A stretch of 64,000 bases of DNA from positions 48,950,012-49,014,011 of the forward strand of contig OU342630.1 of assembly GCA_910589415.1 (NCBI GenBank). The letters are read 5' to 3'. Numbering within the stretch: the stretch's first letter is position 1; every line of letters starts with the position of its first letter. Source of the stretch: Malachius bipustulatus (taxonomy: Eukaryota; Arthropoda; Insecta; Coleoptera; Melyridae). The translations under genes were made by a program, and so were the position numbers. Positions 35,399 to 48,553 of this stretch are shown in pieces. The notes beneath the pieces were generated by a model. The model was not told the DNA's origin and made no database searches. It was given only the letters and a program-made list of their open reading frames with translations.

Positions 35399-38300
35399 AT
35401 TTGTATTTTAATTAATTTTTCTTATTGCGTTCAATAAATATCGGCGTTTTCCTTACTAGTGCTATTATACGTAAATTGACGATGTCTTCATCGACCAGCA
35501 AAAATTCGTTCCTTCGTATGAAACGAACTGATTTTACATGTCAATGTTTCACAGCATGCGCCAAATGTTTTGTGTGGGTGTTTTGCATAAACTTGAATTA
35601 CTACAGAATTACAATAGCAGTTATTATTACACAGATTATCTAAATGAAAACTCTGCCAAAGAAAATGAATATACAAGGTCATGAATATCAGAGTCAACAA
35701 AAGGAACCCTGTGACATAGAAAATAAACGAGGTCGATATATTGAAAGGCGATAAGAGTTAGGTGCTAATAGTGGTAGATATATTTAGTTTATTTAAAAGA
35801 GATAAAAAGGCGTCTGGCATCCAGCTTGCATGATATTCGCGGTCGGTGCGGACTAATCCCGTCTTTGAATTGGCACTACACCAAAGATGAAATCGAAATC
35901 CAGCAGACTACCAGTCCTACTATCAGATTAATTAGCAGGAATTAGTTTTCTTATTGTGTTTGGGGATTTTTATTTGCAATCTGGTCATTCACTTTTATAA
36001 CTCACCGTGGGAGTTCATGTTATTCAATATTCCGGGTTGTAAAAACGGTCACTCCGCCCACGGGAAACTAAAATAAGTTTTATGATCACCTTGTGTCTTT
36101 ATTTCAATATTTGAGACAAAGTCAAATGTAAATAATCCAATCGAACGAGACAAACTTGAGAAAGGATGCCACAGTTTATGATTAGAGTAGGTATAATAGC
36201 GGTGCTTGTATACCCAATATAATATACAATGCAATAAAAAATGTAGTAGCTTTTCTTCTACATATTTTATGAATCTGACCAATGTTATGTTTAAACATCG
36301 CATAGATATTCAATTATTACGAAGTTCAAATTTAAAATGATAACATTCAGTACCTATGCGTAATGGAAAGAGGTTCCTATATCTCAAAGAAAACTACAAA
36401 CTCTGATGTATGTATGTAAGTTTCTAGTTTACAGTTTATATTTTATATTCTCTATTTATTTATTTATTTATTATTATTTTTAATTTATTTATATTATTTA
36501 TATTTATTACTTTAAATTTCCTGGCGTGGTCTTGGCATGGAGATCTCACATCAAGCATCCAAATTCTTCAAGCGCATTGCATCCTGTAAATATTTTTGTA
36601 TCAACTCCCAGAAATTATTATTATTGATCATTGGCGCCCGCAGTGCACCATACCACTTTTTGCAGTGCCTGCTACTTTTCCGTTATTATCAAAAGTGGTA
36701 CCCATAACTAGTCACTTTAATTAAAAGGAATCTAAAAGCTCATAATGCATTTGGCAACTATTTCACTCCGCTTTTATAAGTTTTTGTTGCATAATAGTTC
36801 AGAGTCTCTCAGAAGATTTGCTTGTAATATCATAAATTTGAGATGAAAAAAATTGAAAATCACCCCTCACGATTTTAATTTATGGCACATCAAAAGCTTT
36901 CTAAATAATTTTATTTGTGTTATAAAAACACAGTCAAACAGTGTTGATTGGGAGATCGCACCCCAGCGCCTCTCGAGCCGTCGGCGCCCCTAAGAAACTG
37001 CCTATATTGCCTTATGGATAATCCAGTCCTGGCTTTAATATCCCACAGAAAAAAGACAAAAAAAAACTTAGAGAAAAATATACTTTTTTTAAGTCTACGA
37101 TAAAAACTGTAAATAATAATAATAATAGTAAATAATAATAGCTGGCAAGTACCGTCATATAAAACAGATTAACCTCCTGTTGTAAGTGACCGATTGATCT
37201 ATAAGGGTGTTCTTCAATTACTTGTCTTGTTGAACAGGTTCAACATTTCTTGAGTTTTTATATTCTTAATCTGCAACTACCTTTTTTACGGTCTACACTT
37301 CCCGTTTCTCTGAATAAGTTCACTACTGCATAGTTCTACGAAACCGAACACAATCAATTGCAATTTCTGGGAGCTCTTCTCGAAATTCTTGATAGGAAGG
37401 AATCAATCATGGTTGGAATAGGTCCATTGATCATTGATTTTTTGTCCATTCCTGAAGTGTATTTCCAGCATAGAACGTTTTTTGTTGTTACACGAAAGCA
37501 AATAAATAAGCAATATCTTCATCTTTCATATTTTAATTTAAACTAACAGGTATTGAAATTATATGACAAATGACACAGAGAATTTGAACTACTAAAGTTA
37601 TTATAAAATTATTTTCTTAAAATGAGCTCAGAAATGACTGAAATAGCCATCCTCTTTCTTCCAAGGCACTAACTAGTTGATGAAAAATTTTGTAGATCAC
37701 ACGATACTAAGTAACAGGGCACATATAGACACGCTACTGACATGACGTCACAAACGATATTTCGCAGGGATTTATCTTGATAGGACACAGATATCAAAGT
37801 GCCGTTTTTACCATTGTCATGAACAAACTAAGGAGAATTGCTTAAAGGAAAGTTGTTTTTTAAGTTGCCAATTCTTTAACAAGAAAGTATAGTGTAAATT
37901 ACTTGAAAATTTTCCATTCCATCACTATGGCAATGGTAAAGTGAATGGAGATTTTAGAATTAACATTTTACAACTTGGAAAAGCAGAACATATCAACATA
38001 TCAAAAAACATTGTTCATGGAGAAGCCTAGAATTGTTAAATTAAAGCAACCAATTCAAAACATACATTTTTCACATTTTTCATCGTCATAAACTCATCAT
38101 CTCACATCTCGTACCGAACCGTCGTTATTTTTAACATTAAAACTTAAAAAGGTATTACCTACTTTTTATTTTATTACACCTTACGTTCACTCATGAATGA
38201 GTTTTCAAATACGAGCAGTAAACACGTAGGTACATGGAAGACATCAAAATGATGGAGAATGGAGACCTGATGAATTATTTAAAGTACAGACTTTTACTCG

Positions 38301-39611
38301 TCCTCGCTCTGAACACTACCTAACTTACTAGTAAAAGCAGAATGGAGTTGTTATGTATGGGCAAGCTGTAAATCCGAACACATTGGAGGAGGAACTAGAC
38401 TGATAGGTAATGTATTCAGAACGACGTTTTAAAATAGTCAATCCTTAAAGCCCGCCACGTGGATGGTATTCAAATCAAAGGCAGGGGCCTCGTTAAAAGT
38501 AATGCTTTGGCTTGCTTGACAGTCTTATAGATTTACTGTCACAATTTGTGAATTTATTTTGTTTACAGTTCGAACACCGAACACCCCTAAGATAGTTTAA
38601 TTTTATGAATGCTATCAGATTTCTTTCAGTCTGTAACATATCAACCATAATAACAACTAGGTATACCTACCTTGTTGACAAGAAAAATACTACGAGAAAA
38701 AGGCTACGTACCTAGCTAATGGGCAAACTCGATACCTCAAAATTTAACACTGTAACGAATGCCATTCATTTTTATTGAGCCTTTCGTGTCGAGGATGTTT
38801 TAAATTTGTTTCTATATAAATAGTCCAGGAAAATTAAACGAAACACGCTATCAATTATGGGGGATTAAATTGGATATCCCAGTAGAAAATAGTCAATATT
38901 TTGTTCAAAATAATTTCTGTGAGTTTGGATTGGAAAATATCAATTTGTGAAGAGAAATAACTCACAAAAAAACTTGATAAGCAAGTTGATTAAACTTTTA
39001 GCGATTAATCAATTTTTCTTCTTATTTTTTTTTTAGATTTTCTTTCGACTTTTACTTGAACAACTCTGCTTTAGCTTTCATCTATCTCAAAAACTTTCTT
39101 CTTTACATAATTTTTTGATTTAATCTTTTTTTTATTTCATTTGGGACTTCATTTTTCTATTATCAATTTCTAATTTTTCCGGGGTGTCAGTTGCTACAAT
39201 GCTTCTGACTTTTTTTCTCGTTTCTTGTCTTGTACCTTTACGAGGACCAGCTTTCGAAAACCCTCGAATATTTGTTCAGGTGATCAGTTCTTTCACTGCT
39301 TGCTTCTTCGTCTTTTTCATAGCTTGTCGTTGCAGAGTATGGTCCAATCAAGTGAAATAGCTCAGTATTTCGGTTATCGGGCATGTTTCAAAAAATCCCG
39401 AGACATGCTGACTTTATACCGTGATGCGACATCCTACAACGTAAAAAATTCTAGCTAATTTCCTACGAAGTGACTTATGCAGCCCTTAAATTTCTTAATT
39501 GGAAGTATTGGTTGTCTTAGGATACTTTATCAGAAAGATTTTATTTAATATCTGTTCAAAAATTTAGGTTAGTTAGTGGGTATCAAATTTATCACAATAA
39601 TTATTCATCTA
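35399..39611. other. intronic or intergenic non-coding stretch
   Basis: No coding frame with recognisable features. A TTTA/TTA low-complexity tract lies at about 36450-36510. Short GC-rich words with GGCGCC at about 36641 and 36990 could be ends of an old element, but I could not pair them. Confidence 0.35.
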
Positions 39612-40313
39612 CAGGGTGTTCTACGCAAGCTCTATGACAAACTTTGACAGATGGTAGGTTGCTTGATTTTAAACATATTTTTTTTAATAAACATGGGTCC
39701 GATTCGTTTTTGTTTAGAAGTTACAAGCATTTAAAGAACACGACTTTTTAGAGTTTATTGATGACGTGCAACTCAATATTATTCAAAATATGTGGTATCA
39801 GCATGACGGTGCACCACCACATAGAGGAAGACAAGTTGCTGCTTGGCTAAATGAACATTTCCCGAATAAATGGATAAGTCAAGGAGGTCCAATATTATGG
39901 CCACCTCGTTCTCCCGATCTGAATCGTCTGGATTTTTATTTATGGGGACACATGAAGCAGCTGGTCTACCATGTTGAAATCGCTACCCATCAGCAGTTAC
40001 TTGAAAGAATTCAAGATGCAGCTAACCAAATAAGAAATGATCCAAATCTCATTCTTCGAGTGACCGAATCTTTAGTTCGTCGATGTGAGGCTTGCATTCA
40101 AGCTGAGGGTGGACATTTCGAACAATTTTTATAGTCTTAAGTTTTGTGATTATCATTTAATTTAAATTTTTATTGTTGATTGTTAATAAAGGTTAAATGC
40201 TTGTAACTTCTAAACAAAAACGAATCGGACCCATGTTTATTAAAAAAAATATGTTTAAAATCAAGCAACCTACCATCTGTCAAAGTTTGTCATAGAGCTT
40301 GTAGAACACCCTG
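39612..40313. mobile_element. deleted Tc1/mariner-type transposon, TA|CAGGGTG ends
   Basis: The 702-bp element begins CAGGGTGTTCTACGCAAGCT, ends with the near mirror AGCTTGTAGAACACCCTG and is flanked by TA. The inverted repeats are about 130 bp long and pair almost perfectly, including AACGAATCGGACCCATG. Between them lies the C-terminal part of the transposase. It is an internally deleted derivative that has kept both ends. Confidence 0.8.
39766..40134 (+). pseudogene. transposase C-terminal fragment (IS630/Tc1/mariner type)
   Basis: The 122-residue open frame holds the second and third catalytic Asp of a DDD transposase: WYQHDGAPPHRG and WPPRSPDLNRLDFYLWGH. Thirty-six residues separate them by my count. 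It ends in RRCEACIQAEGGHFEQFL, close to the C-terminus of the 5707-6379 copy (EACITIGGGHFQHL), so both belong to one broad family but differ strongly. The DNA-binding domains and first Asp are gone, so it cannot be an active enzyme. The frame itself is uninterrupted. Confidence 0.85.
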
Positions 40314-42357
40314 TATAAATGCCTAATTGTTTATTTATCATTGATAACAAAGAAAATTGGAAGGTATGACTGGAGGTGGATGTACCTATGATCGTAAAAC
40401 TTCACGGTAGGGAAAATACATAATATGTGTTAAAAAATATTTGCGAAATGTGGAAGACTTTTTGCTTGCAGTTGATGCTAGCAGTATTTACCACTTCGAG
40501 TGCTATAAGCTGTTCCTAAAAGTGACTCGCAAGAAATTGCTGTAAAATAAAAAGGCATTTCGAAAAATATTGAGAAATTTGGAATGAAAACACCATCATA
40601 GCAGTAGCAAAAAAAATAGACTACCTATTGTACACAACGAGATTTGTAATGGCAAATAGATGATACAATGAATAGTTCCTAAAGATAACGTTTTCCAAGA
40701 ATTTATGATGATTTTGTCACTAAACGTTGAAATTAATAACACGAATTGTGAATCACCCTTTATATTGAGCGAGGGGAAACTTCAACTTGTTTTCTCATGT
40801 TTTCTATTATTATAGTGTCTACACCTACACCTACCTACTAACGACGACGATTTTTTAACAATAGAAACATTCACTACAATGTCTATCCAAAATAACAATC
40901 AATCCAGGATCCAGGAATAGAACCACCTTGTATAACGCGTTATCTGTGATTATTTTATGCTATTCTAATCTGGTGCTATAGTAACGTTACAATTGAGTTC
41001 CTTGGATAGTTTGTTGAGATCTCGACGTATTCTTGTCCGGAAGCCCGTGGATATTAATGAGAAGATCTGTTGGCACCGTTACCGATTCTATTATTACCGT
41101 CGAACCGCCGTAATCAGGGTGTAATGTAATTTGTTATTTTAAAATAGATAAACATTAACAAAATAATCACCCGAGAAATTCCCTTTCCTCTTTCATGGTT
41201 TGCACAGATTACCTACTTCCCGATTAAAAATAAATTTATAAAGTGTTCTTGTAAAATTACCCTGACATTCTCATTATTAATAAAGCCGATATGAAACTGG
41301 GGGATTCACTTTTTCTTACTATTCGATTTTGTTACTTTACTTGTGATGTATAAACATGATTTCTATTTTTTTATGATAGTCATTGGTTATCGAAAAAAAT
41401 ACAAAAAAAATATTTTGAAGAATTAAAATTTACCCGAGCATGCTGAAGATTTAGACTTGGGTCTCGTCCCTATGTGCCAATAATTTGAGCTCAGTTGTAT
41501 ATACTTTTCAAGTTATTAAAGTCTAATTTATTCTGATCCTATTAAATTTCCAATTAATTTAGGTACCTACCGGTAGAAATAATTTCTGCTAGAAATTAAC
41601 TGTGGAATAAATTTTGGTATCATAAGAGAATTTAAGAGAATTGCATTTTCTGCTATAATAACCCGGAAGTAGGTGTGTTTGGATCAAGCTGCCACAGATA
41701 ATTCATTCACCCTGTATAAGCCGAATATTCGACTTCTATTTTTACAGGTACTCCTAAATGATTCTGGGGTAATAAATTATCTAAGCACATGATGAAGAGG
41801 CGATTCTGCAAGAAGCAATTTCTTTCATCACTAGGAAATCTAAATGAGTTCTTTAACCTATTAGTTGATTTTCTAGCGGCGGGTAATTGAGGTTAGTTTC
41901 AGTGGCCTGATTCGCGAGAGCATAATTTACGAAATGGCACAGAGCTTCTGTCTTCACTGAGGTCAATTATTTACGGAAATGTTGGCTGTTTCGTTGAGAG
42001 TGTTAGAAATAGGAAGGAAGGATGAGTTTTTTAAGACTTGGACATGAAATTATTAACCTTGTGTTGTTAAGTTTTACGTGAATTTTTGTATAAAAAGATT
42101 TTGGGCTTCTGGATTATATCAACCAACCATTATATCAAACAATCACCATCACGGTGTTGTTAGTAGGCTACGGGGATTTCAAAAAATAGGAAGGTCTTAG
42201 TAGGTACTTAAAAGTCAAATTTGACTTTCTTGACAATATTATCAACAAGTTACACTACTGTTAAAGCTTGATGGAAATTTTACGTTGTTAGTTAATGCAA
42301 AAAGGAATGAATTTCAAAGCTTTAATGTATTGAACAATTTCCAAATTTTATACTTAC
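40314..42357. other. intronic non-coding stretch
   Basis: AT-rich with no gene or element that I can delimit; an isolated CACCCTGTATAAG at 41709 is a terminus-like remnant. Confidence 0.35.
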
Positions 42358-42378
42358 GTAGTTTCTAAATCCACTCAT
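42358..42378 (-). CDS. candidate first coding exon of the host gene (MSGFRNY)
   Basis: On the minus strand CCAGG precedes ATGAGTGGATTTAGAAACTA and the exon ends TAC|GTAAGTATA, a consensus donor. It leaves in phase 0, exactly what exon 2 at 25852 needs, and the join gives MSGFRNY-YDTSFGSRSRS with matching composition. The intron would be 16.5 kb (25853-42357). I found no better start codon nearer to exon 2. The link is an inference from phase, donor quality and composition. Confidence 0.45.
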
Positions 42379-43719
42379 CCTGGCTAATAAATAACTGGAT
42401 CTCTTTATCACATATCACAATAGTTAACTTCAGTTTATTAATAAAAAAGTAATTTCAATAAGTCTTATTGTTGATGCCTTTGAAAAAATTACTGCAATTA
42501 AGTGCCTGGCTCAAATTATTTTTTGAAAGTAATTTTTTAGATTTATACCGAAAAATTTTCGAAATAATTGATAGATTTACAGTAAATGATCAGATATACC
42601 GCCCTGATTATCTAATTTTTAAGTCATAAATTTGCTTAGGGTAAAAAGGGTCAAGAAATTGTAAAGTTATTTAAACTCATCAATACTCTAGTTTATCTCG
42701 ATTTGTCAGGGAAATTTAGTCTGCATTTGAACCTGAAATGACTGAAAATTTGCGGTTAAAGTTATTTTGATCAAATTATAACATAAAAACACTCATTTAT
42801 ACAACATGCACCGGTTCCCGTTTATCCTATTAGAACATGATAAAATTTTAATATAAGCAACTTTATGGAAACACAACTGGATTTCGTAAACTTTACAAAA
42901 ATAACAAACACTTCGAAATGTTGCGGAAATTTAATCCTGGATATGAAAATAATCAGGTCATGTAGAAAAACCGATGAGTTATTTGTGTTCAATTTATTTT
43001 TTCTTGAACCGTCTAAAATTGCAGCTTAATTCAAGTGATTCAAATGAAAAAGTCACTTAAGCAAAGCAAAAAAAAATCATACACCAACCCTGACCACGTT
43101 ACGTTATTGATGTTAAAGAAATCGAAATTTCAGTCCCACGGAAGTAAACCGAAAATAATTCCATTTAAAATAACAACTCCACGCACTATTTGAGCAGATA
43201 ACTGTCAGACGTGCATTAAGACGACCGGCGTCTCAGGCGTCGAACTCGAGAACAACCGAGAATACCCGAACACGTCCAAGCATACTATTTAAAGCTCAAG
43301 TTTTATTATGTTATCTAAAAACCGTATTGTATGCAACCTGGTTGCCAAACACTGAACTTTTCTTTTCAGTACAGGCATTATAGGATCCTTGAAGATTGTC
43401 AACAATTGCCATACAACTCTTTCCATTTGAATTCGGATATAATTTCTTTGGGAGAGTAAGGGAAACTATTCTATCGGAAGTTGCCTCTTAACAAGTATAG
43501 GTACCTACTGCGACTGGGATAGATAAAAGATTACAAGAAAAGCCGTTTATTCTATAATACTGAAGCAATGTTATTACAGAGTGTTTATAAAGGTTATAAA
43601 AATATTTGTCTGCTTTGCGGTGTTGTAGCTATAGGTATTGCCTGTATTTATAATGAATGCAATACAAAAACATATACCTACCATAATAAATATTTGTTTG
43701 TATTATGTTGCATCCTATA
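42379..43719. other. upstream region of the host gene, possible 5' UTR and promoter
   Basis: Non-coding. The stretch at about 43195-43275 is less AT-rich than its surroundings and follows, on the minus strand, a TTTAAATAG box (43282-43290). This could be the promoter and leader of the minus-strand gene. No further exon is identified. Confidence 0.3.
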
Positions 43720-43859
43720 CAGGCTGTATCATAAATATACCGACAAACTTTTAGGGGTAGTGTGGACGTCAAAAAAAAAAACATTTTTTCCTCATAAACA
43801 TTTGTCCAAAAACGTTTCGTTTTCGAGATATAGAGAATGTTAAAATAAAATAAAAATAT

Positions 43860-44405
43860 AAGATTTTTTGGTTATAACTTAAAACTCCTGCAAATTTGAA
43901 CCGATTTTGATGAAACTTTGCATGATTCGGGGGTTTTTCTTTTTATCCCTTTTTTCTCCCTGTCTCTTATGCTATTGAATTTATTGCAAATACAAAAAAC
44001 TTTTATTCTAACCCATGTATTTTAGAATATAAAAGGATTCTTAATTTTTTTTCAAACGGTGCAACGTTTTTGAAGTTTTCTAAGATAATGTTGGGCCGTT
44101 TACATTGAAAATAACTGATTATTCTTAATAGTTAGTGACATTGCGTGAGGAACTTCAATATCTCAAAGACAGTGCGCCGAATGAAAAAAACGGATGAACA
44201 ATTTTTTGTTCTAAAATTTGGACTATTTAACAGAAGCTATTAAATGACGTTAAAATATAGGGAGGAAAAAATTAAAACAGAGAAAAAACCTGAATATCTA
44301 CGCCACTGGTAGACATCTATAAAACCTGAAATATTTCAATCAATTCATGCCGGGTTTCATCAAAGTCGGTTCAAATTTACGGAAGTTATAATAATAACCA
44401 AAAAC
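43860..44405. mobile_element. small foldback inside the left arm of the complex
   Basis: TTTTTTGGTTATAACTT and CAAATTTGAACCGATTTTGA at 43863-43910 are mirrored by TCGGTTCAAATTTACGGAAG and TTATAATAATAACCAAAAA at 44362-44405. It contains CGCCACTGG at 44303. Present only on one side of the larger palindrome, so probably a later insertion. Confidence 0.5.
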
Positions 44406-44420
44406 TTTTTTTTTAATATA

Positions 44421-45764
44421 CAGGGTGTCCCACGACATGACTGCCATAGCATACGGAAGGGTAGGTGTAGTTTTTCAAGGTGATTCAGGATCTGGCTTAG
44501 AAATTTTCCTGAGGCCCTTCGTTTCGATTATACCGGGTGATTTGTGCAATTTGTCGAAATCTTTGATGGCGATATCTTTTGAACGAATTGATCGAATTTA
44601 ACGAAATTTGGTAGATATGCTCTACTAATGACACTTAATACCTCGCATTTTTCGCCGACTCGAAAACTGCAGGGCCGTATTTATTTTTTTGATATCTTTC
44701 GGTTTTGTCGAAAAGTTCACCCTGTATGCATTTTATTGAAAGTTTGGTGCCACTTTCTAAAACTACGTGAAAAATGCTACAATTGTGGTAAAAAAATACT
44801 TGGCATCATTAAACTGAATCGGGAAGAAAAGTCAGTTTTTTAGTTTTTTATTCGGGATTTCGAGTCATGTGTTGTTAATAATTTAAGAAAAATCAAATGT
44901 GTTTTTTTTAAAACTTGCGTATTTTGTAGTTATTTCAAATAAATTTACTTTATTAACAGATTTAGCCAAGATTGGGGACTCTTCTACAGATTGTTTAGAG
45001 CTAAAATTAAGTTTTAACAGCAAAATAAATAACACAATTTAACACATTACCACATAGACAAATAAGTCAGGGAAATGTGTTGAGTTTGATGGTGGTCTCC
45101 TTGACCATTACCTGCACTGAATTGTAGTTTTTCTTCCCAACATTTGTGTTGATATTTTTCTTCCTGTTTCGTTTATGTTGATACTTATTTGTCTAGCAAT
45201 CTGTAGAAGCGTCCCCAATCTTGGCTAAATCTGTAGATAATGTAAATTTATTTGAAATAACTACAAAATACGCAAGTTTTAAAAAACCACATTTGATTTT
45301 TCTTAAATTATTAACAATACATGAATCGAAATCCCGAATAAAAAACTAAAAAACTGAATTTTCTTCTCGATTCAGTTTAATGATGCCAAGTATGTTTTTA
45401 CCGCAATTATAGCATTTTTCACGTAGTTTTAGGAAATGGCACCAAACTTTCAATAAAATGCATACAGGGTGAACTTTTCGACAAAACCGAAAGCTATCAA
45501 AAAAATAAGTACGGCCCTGCAGTTTTCGAATCGGCAAAAAATGCGAGGTATTAAGTGTCATTAGTAGAGCATATCTACCAAATTTCGTTAAATGCGATCA
45601 ATTCGTTCAAAAGATATCGCTCATCAAAGATTTCGGCAAATTGCACAAATTACCCTGTATAATCGAAACGAAGGGCCTCAGGAAAATTTCAAAACCAGAT
45701 CCTGAATCGCCTTGAAAAACTACACCTACCCTTAAGCTATGGCAGTCATGTCGTGGGACACCTG
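44421..45764. mobile_element. 1.34-kb foldback element with ~570-bp arms
   Basis: It starts CAGGGTGTCCCACGACATGA and ends TCATGTCGTGGGACACCTG, flanked by TA. The arms pair nearly to the centre at about 45090. Two 71-residue open frames at 44628-44843 (plus) and 45346-45561 (minus) are near-identical because they are the same sequence in each arm. I do not consider them genes. Confidence 0.8.
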
Positions 45765-45890
45765 TATTTTAACATCTCGAAAACGAAGCGTTGTTGGACA
45801 AAAATGTTTGTAAGAAAAAAATTTTGTTTTGACGCTCCCTACTACCTCCAAATGTTTATCAGGAATGAAAGACTTTTATCAGTAACTAAT

Positions 45891-46655
45891 TCTGTATAAA
45901 GTGTGAAAAAGGACCCATCAACGTGGTGAATTTCTCTGAAAAGAGCCAACAATGAAAAATTTCCGAGAGATGTCAATTTTTATTTGGAGGGGGACACTTT
46001 TGACGTGTACGCAACTGGTACGTGCACCTCTCACTTCCTCGCCTCCATCAACTACCCCTAAAAAAATCTTAAATTGAATGATCCACCATATTGTGATACC
46101 TTCATTTGTTGAAAGTTTTGTCATGCAGTAATGTAGCATTTGTTTGTCGTTTTTTTTTCAATTATTTATAGTTTTTTAGAAAGTTGTTTCAGAAAAAAAT
46201 TATTTATAGTTTTTAGGAACCTTTCTGTCATTATACAAAATTTAAAAAAATACTGAATGCTTCTCATTTGCAGAATTTATTTTTATTAAATCAGACTATT
46301 GTTTAATTTTAGTTGTCGTCATCGCTGTTTCTGTTCAATTATTGTTTTTAACTTACTTTCATTCGTTTTTAAAGGAATTAAAATCAAGAAAATCAAAAAA
46401 TAAATTCATTGCTGCATTATTCATTAAATTTGCTTTTCAATGAGCTATCGAAAAAAATCATTCCATTACAGATTCCGGTAGTTGATAAAGGTGAGGGGAT
46501 GAGCGATTCAAGATTCACATATCAGTTAAACGTCTATAAAAAAGTCCCAGCCTCTAAACAAAAATTGACTTGTCCCGGCAATTTTTGATTGTTGGCTTTT
46601 TCCAGAGATATTCACGCTATGTCCTCTTTAAATTAACACATCACTGTATATTGGT
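45891..46655. mobile_element. decayed foldback element
   Basis: GAGCCAACAATGAAAAATT at about 45942 is mirrored by AATTTTTGATTGTTGGCTTT at 46580, and ATGTCAATTTTTATTTGGA by TCTAAACAAAAATTGACTTG. The right end reads ATCACTGTATA. Pairing is imperfect, so it is older than its neighbours. The minus-strand frame at 45918-46139 lies in one arm. Confidence 0.5.
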
Positions 46656-47109
46656 AAACATGAAAAAATAAATATTTGGGAGTAGGTACATAACAAAAAG
46701 AATTTTTTCGGGCCTGTGCCGGAGTAAGGAAATCAGGAATATACATTATTTAGTTCTGCGTATGTGATTTATTTACGTTTATACATTCGGTATAAAAAAA
46801 TCAAGGGAACCAAAAATCGATCACGTCCAAAAAAATTATTTTAAAATTTTTATCCTTTTTTTAGATTTCTCTTTCACTGAACGACGTTAATATTACGTCA
46901 TATTATTTCTTTCCCTATGGTTTTTTAGTGATTGTCATGTTCTATGTAAGGTAAATTTCTTTTACTTCTTCTGCACGAAATATAAAGAAAATTTATTTAG
47001 GAAAGTTGCTCATAATTCAAAATTATGCATGCATGCATAATTTCAACCATTTTATAACCATAAGCCTGCTTTGACTTTTTCTTCACATTTGTATAATATT
47101 TTCTATATA
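46656..47109. other. non-coding stretch
   Basis: AT-rich; nothing recognised. Confidence 0.35.
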
Positions 47110-48105
47110 CAGGGTGCACCATATATCCTTCTCTATATTGCTATCTCCTATCGCTAACAGATACGGGGTTGGTTAAACAAGTCCAAAGAAGCGCAATTTG
47201 GTGGCCATCTCGAATCAGTCAAGACATATAAAATATCTGTGACCGTTCCTGAAATATCTTGAAAAAACTGAAAAATCGATATTTCTTATTTTTTCCATAT
47301 CTTTTTTATTATTGGAGATTAATAAATATTTTTTTGTGGGCTTACATAAGTCGGCAAGAGCTGCCCATCTGACGTTTCAAAAATTTTCAAAGCCGACTAG
47401 ATCCTGGAGTTTTCATAATCAACTTTCGTTTTTTTTTTATGGCCGCCATATTGTTTTTTTATATTGTTCGGTATAAAAAAATAATAAAAACCAAAAATTG
47501 TTAAACTTCAAAAAATAAATTCAAAAAATTTTTATTCTTCTTTTTTCTTTACAAAAAAGACAACTTTTTAGACCGAATTTCATAGATAAATCAAAAAACC
47601 TTAAGGCAATCACTATTCCGGCGTATTTTACAAATTTTGACGTTTTTAGACGATTTTTTTTTAGGTTTTTCTTTAAAAAAAGAAGAATTAAATTTTTTTG
47701 AAGTTTATAAATTTTTGGTTTCCATAATTTTTTTCATATCGAACGACATAAAAAAATAATATGGCGGCCATAAGAAAAACGAAAGTTGACTGTGAAAACT
47801 CTTGGATCTAGTCGGCCTTGAAAATTTTTGAAATGTCAAATGGACAGCTCGTAACGGCTTATGTAAGCCTAAAAAAAATTATTTATTAATTTTTAATAAT
47901 AAGAAAGATATGGCAAAAATAAGAAATCTCGATTTTTCAGTTTTTCAGGATATTTCAGGAGCAGTCACAGATATCTTGCATGTCTTGACGGATTCGAGAT
48001 GGCCATTGGCCACAAAACTGCGCATCTTTTCTCTAATTTAACCGACCCTGTATCTCTTAACGTTCAGGAGATAGCAATATAGAGAAGGATACATGGTGCA
48101 CCCTG
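47110..48105. mobile_element. 1-kb foldback family, copy 1, TA|CAGGGTGCACC ends
   Basis: The left end CAGGGTGCACCATATATCCT and right end AGGATACATGGTGCACCCTG are inverted and flanked by TA. The arms run about 480 bp each; markers are TGGCCATCTCGAAT, GAAATATC and ATGGCGGCCAT on the right against ATGGCCGCCAT on the left. A second copy lies at 55385-56388. Non-coding. Confidence 0.85.
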
Positions 48106-48553
48106 TATGTATATTTTTTATCCTGAAGGAGGTGTTATTCTTATTAATTCTAAGACTAATTAAAACCCACAATGGCTTAGAAAAACACTCGAGCACATAG
48201 CGTATTTTTAGTTGTTTGCTATTAATAGCCTGGTAAATTTGGTCTTGAAATGTTATTTCCGAAATAATTTTTTTGCTGGTTTTTCTGTACTGGTTTTTCT
48301 AAAAAAAAAGAACTTTCACACAGAAAACGAAAAGAATGCTGCTGTCAAGGTATTCTAGCTCGACTTTATTAAACATGAAAATATAGTAAAATTTCTTATC
48401 CAATCAAGCAGACCTCAGTTAAATTTAAACTGGAATTTTTTTTGTCATTTTTACCTATAAACTCGTTTATCTTGGGAAGACTTTTCGCTTATTTATTTCA
48501 AGAAACGATAAACGCAATAATATTAAATAATATTTTAATAAAAAAGAAATTGC
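48106..48553. other. non-coding stretch upstream of the tRNA terminator
   Basis: AT-rich; the T6 terminator of the tRNA gene (A6 at 48540-48545 on this strand) lies at its right end. Nothing else recognised. Confidence 0.35.

Larger units (their letters stand above)
43720..45885. mobile_element. nested foldback complex
   Basis: Outer arms pair between about 43737-43847 and 45766-45862 (for example AAACGTTTCGTTTTCGAGAT against ATCTCGAAAACGAAGCGTT). Directly inside the right arm ends the complete 44421-45764 foldback. The left side additionally holds a separate foldback at about 43860-44405. Thus at least three palindromes are stacked. The left limit is at TA|CAGGCTGTATC; the right limit is approximate. 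Confidence 0.55.

Noticed and set aside
43568..43843. 91-codon plus-strand frame with hydrophobic Cys-rich sequence
   Set aside because: It runs into the arm of a foldback, lacks a leader or splice context and resembles no known protein.
44628..45561. Two near-identical 71-residue open frames on opposite strands that could look like a duplicated gene pair
   Set aside because: They are the same sequence in the two arms of one palindromic element, with no recognisable domain and no splice or promoter context.
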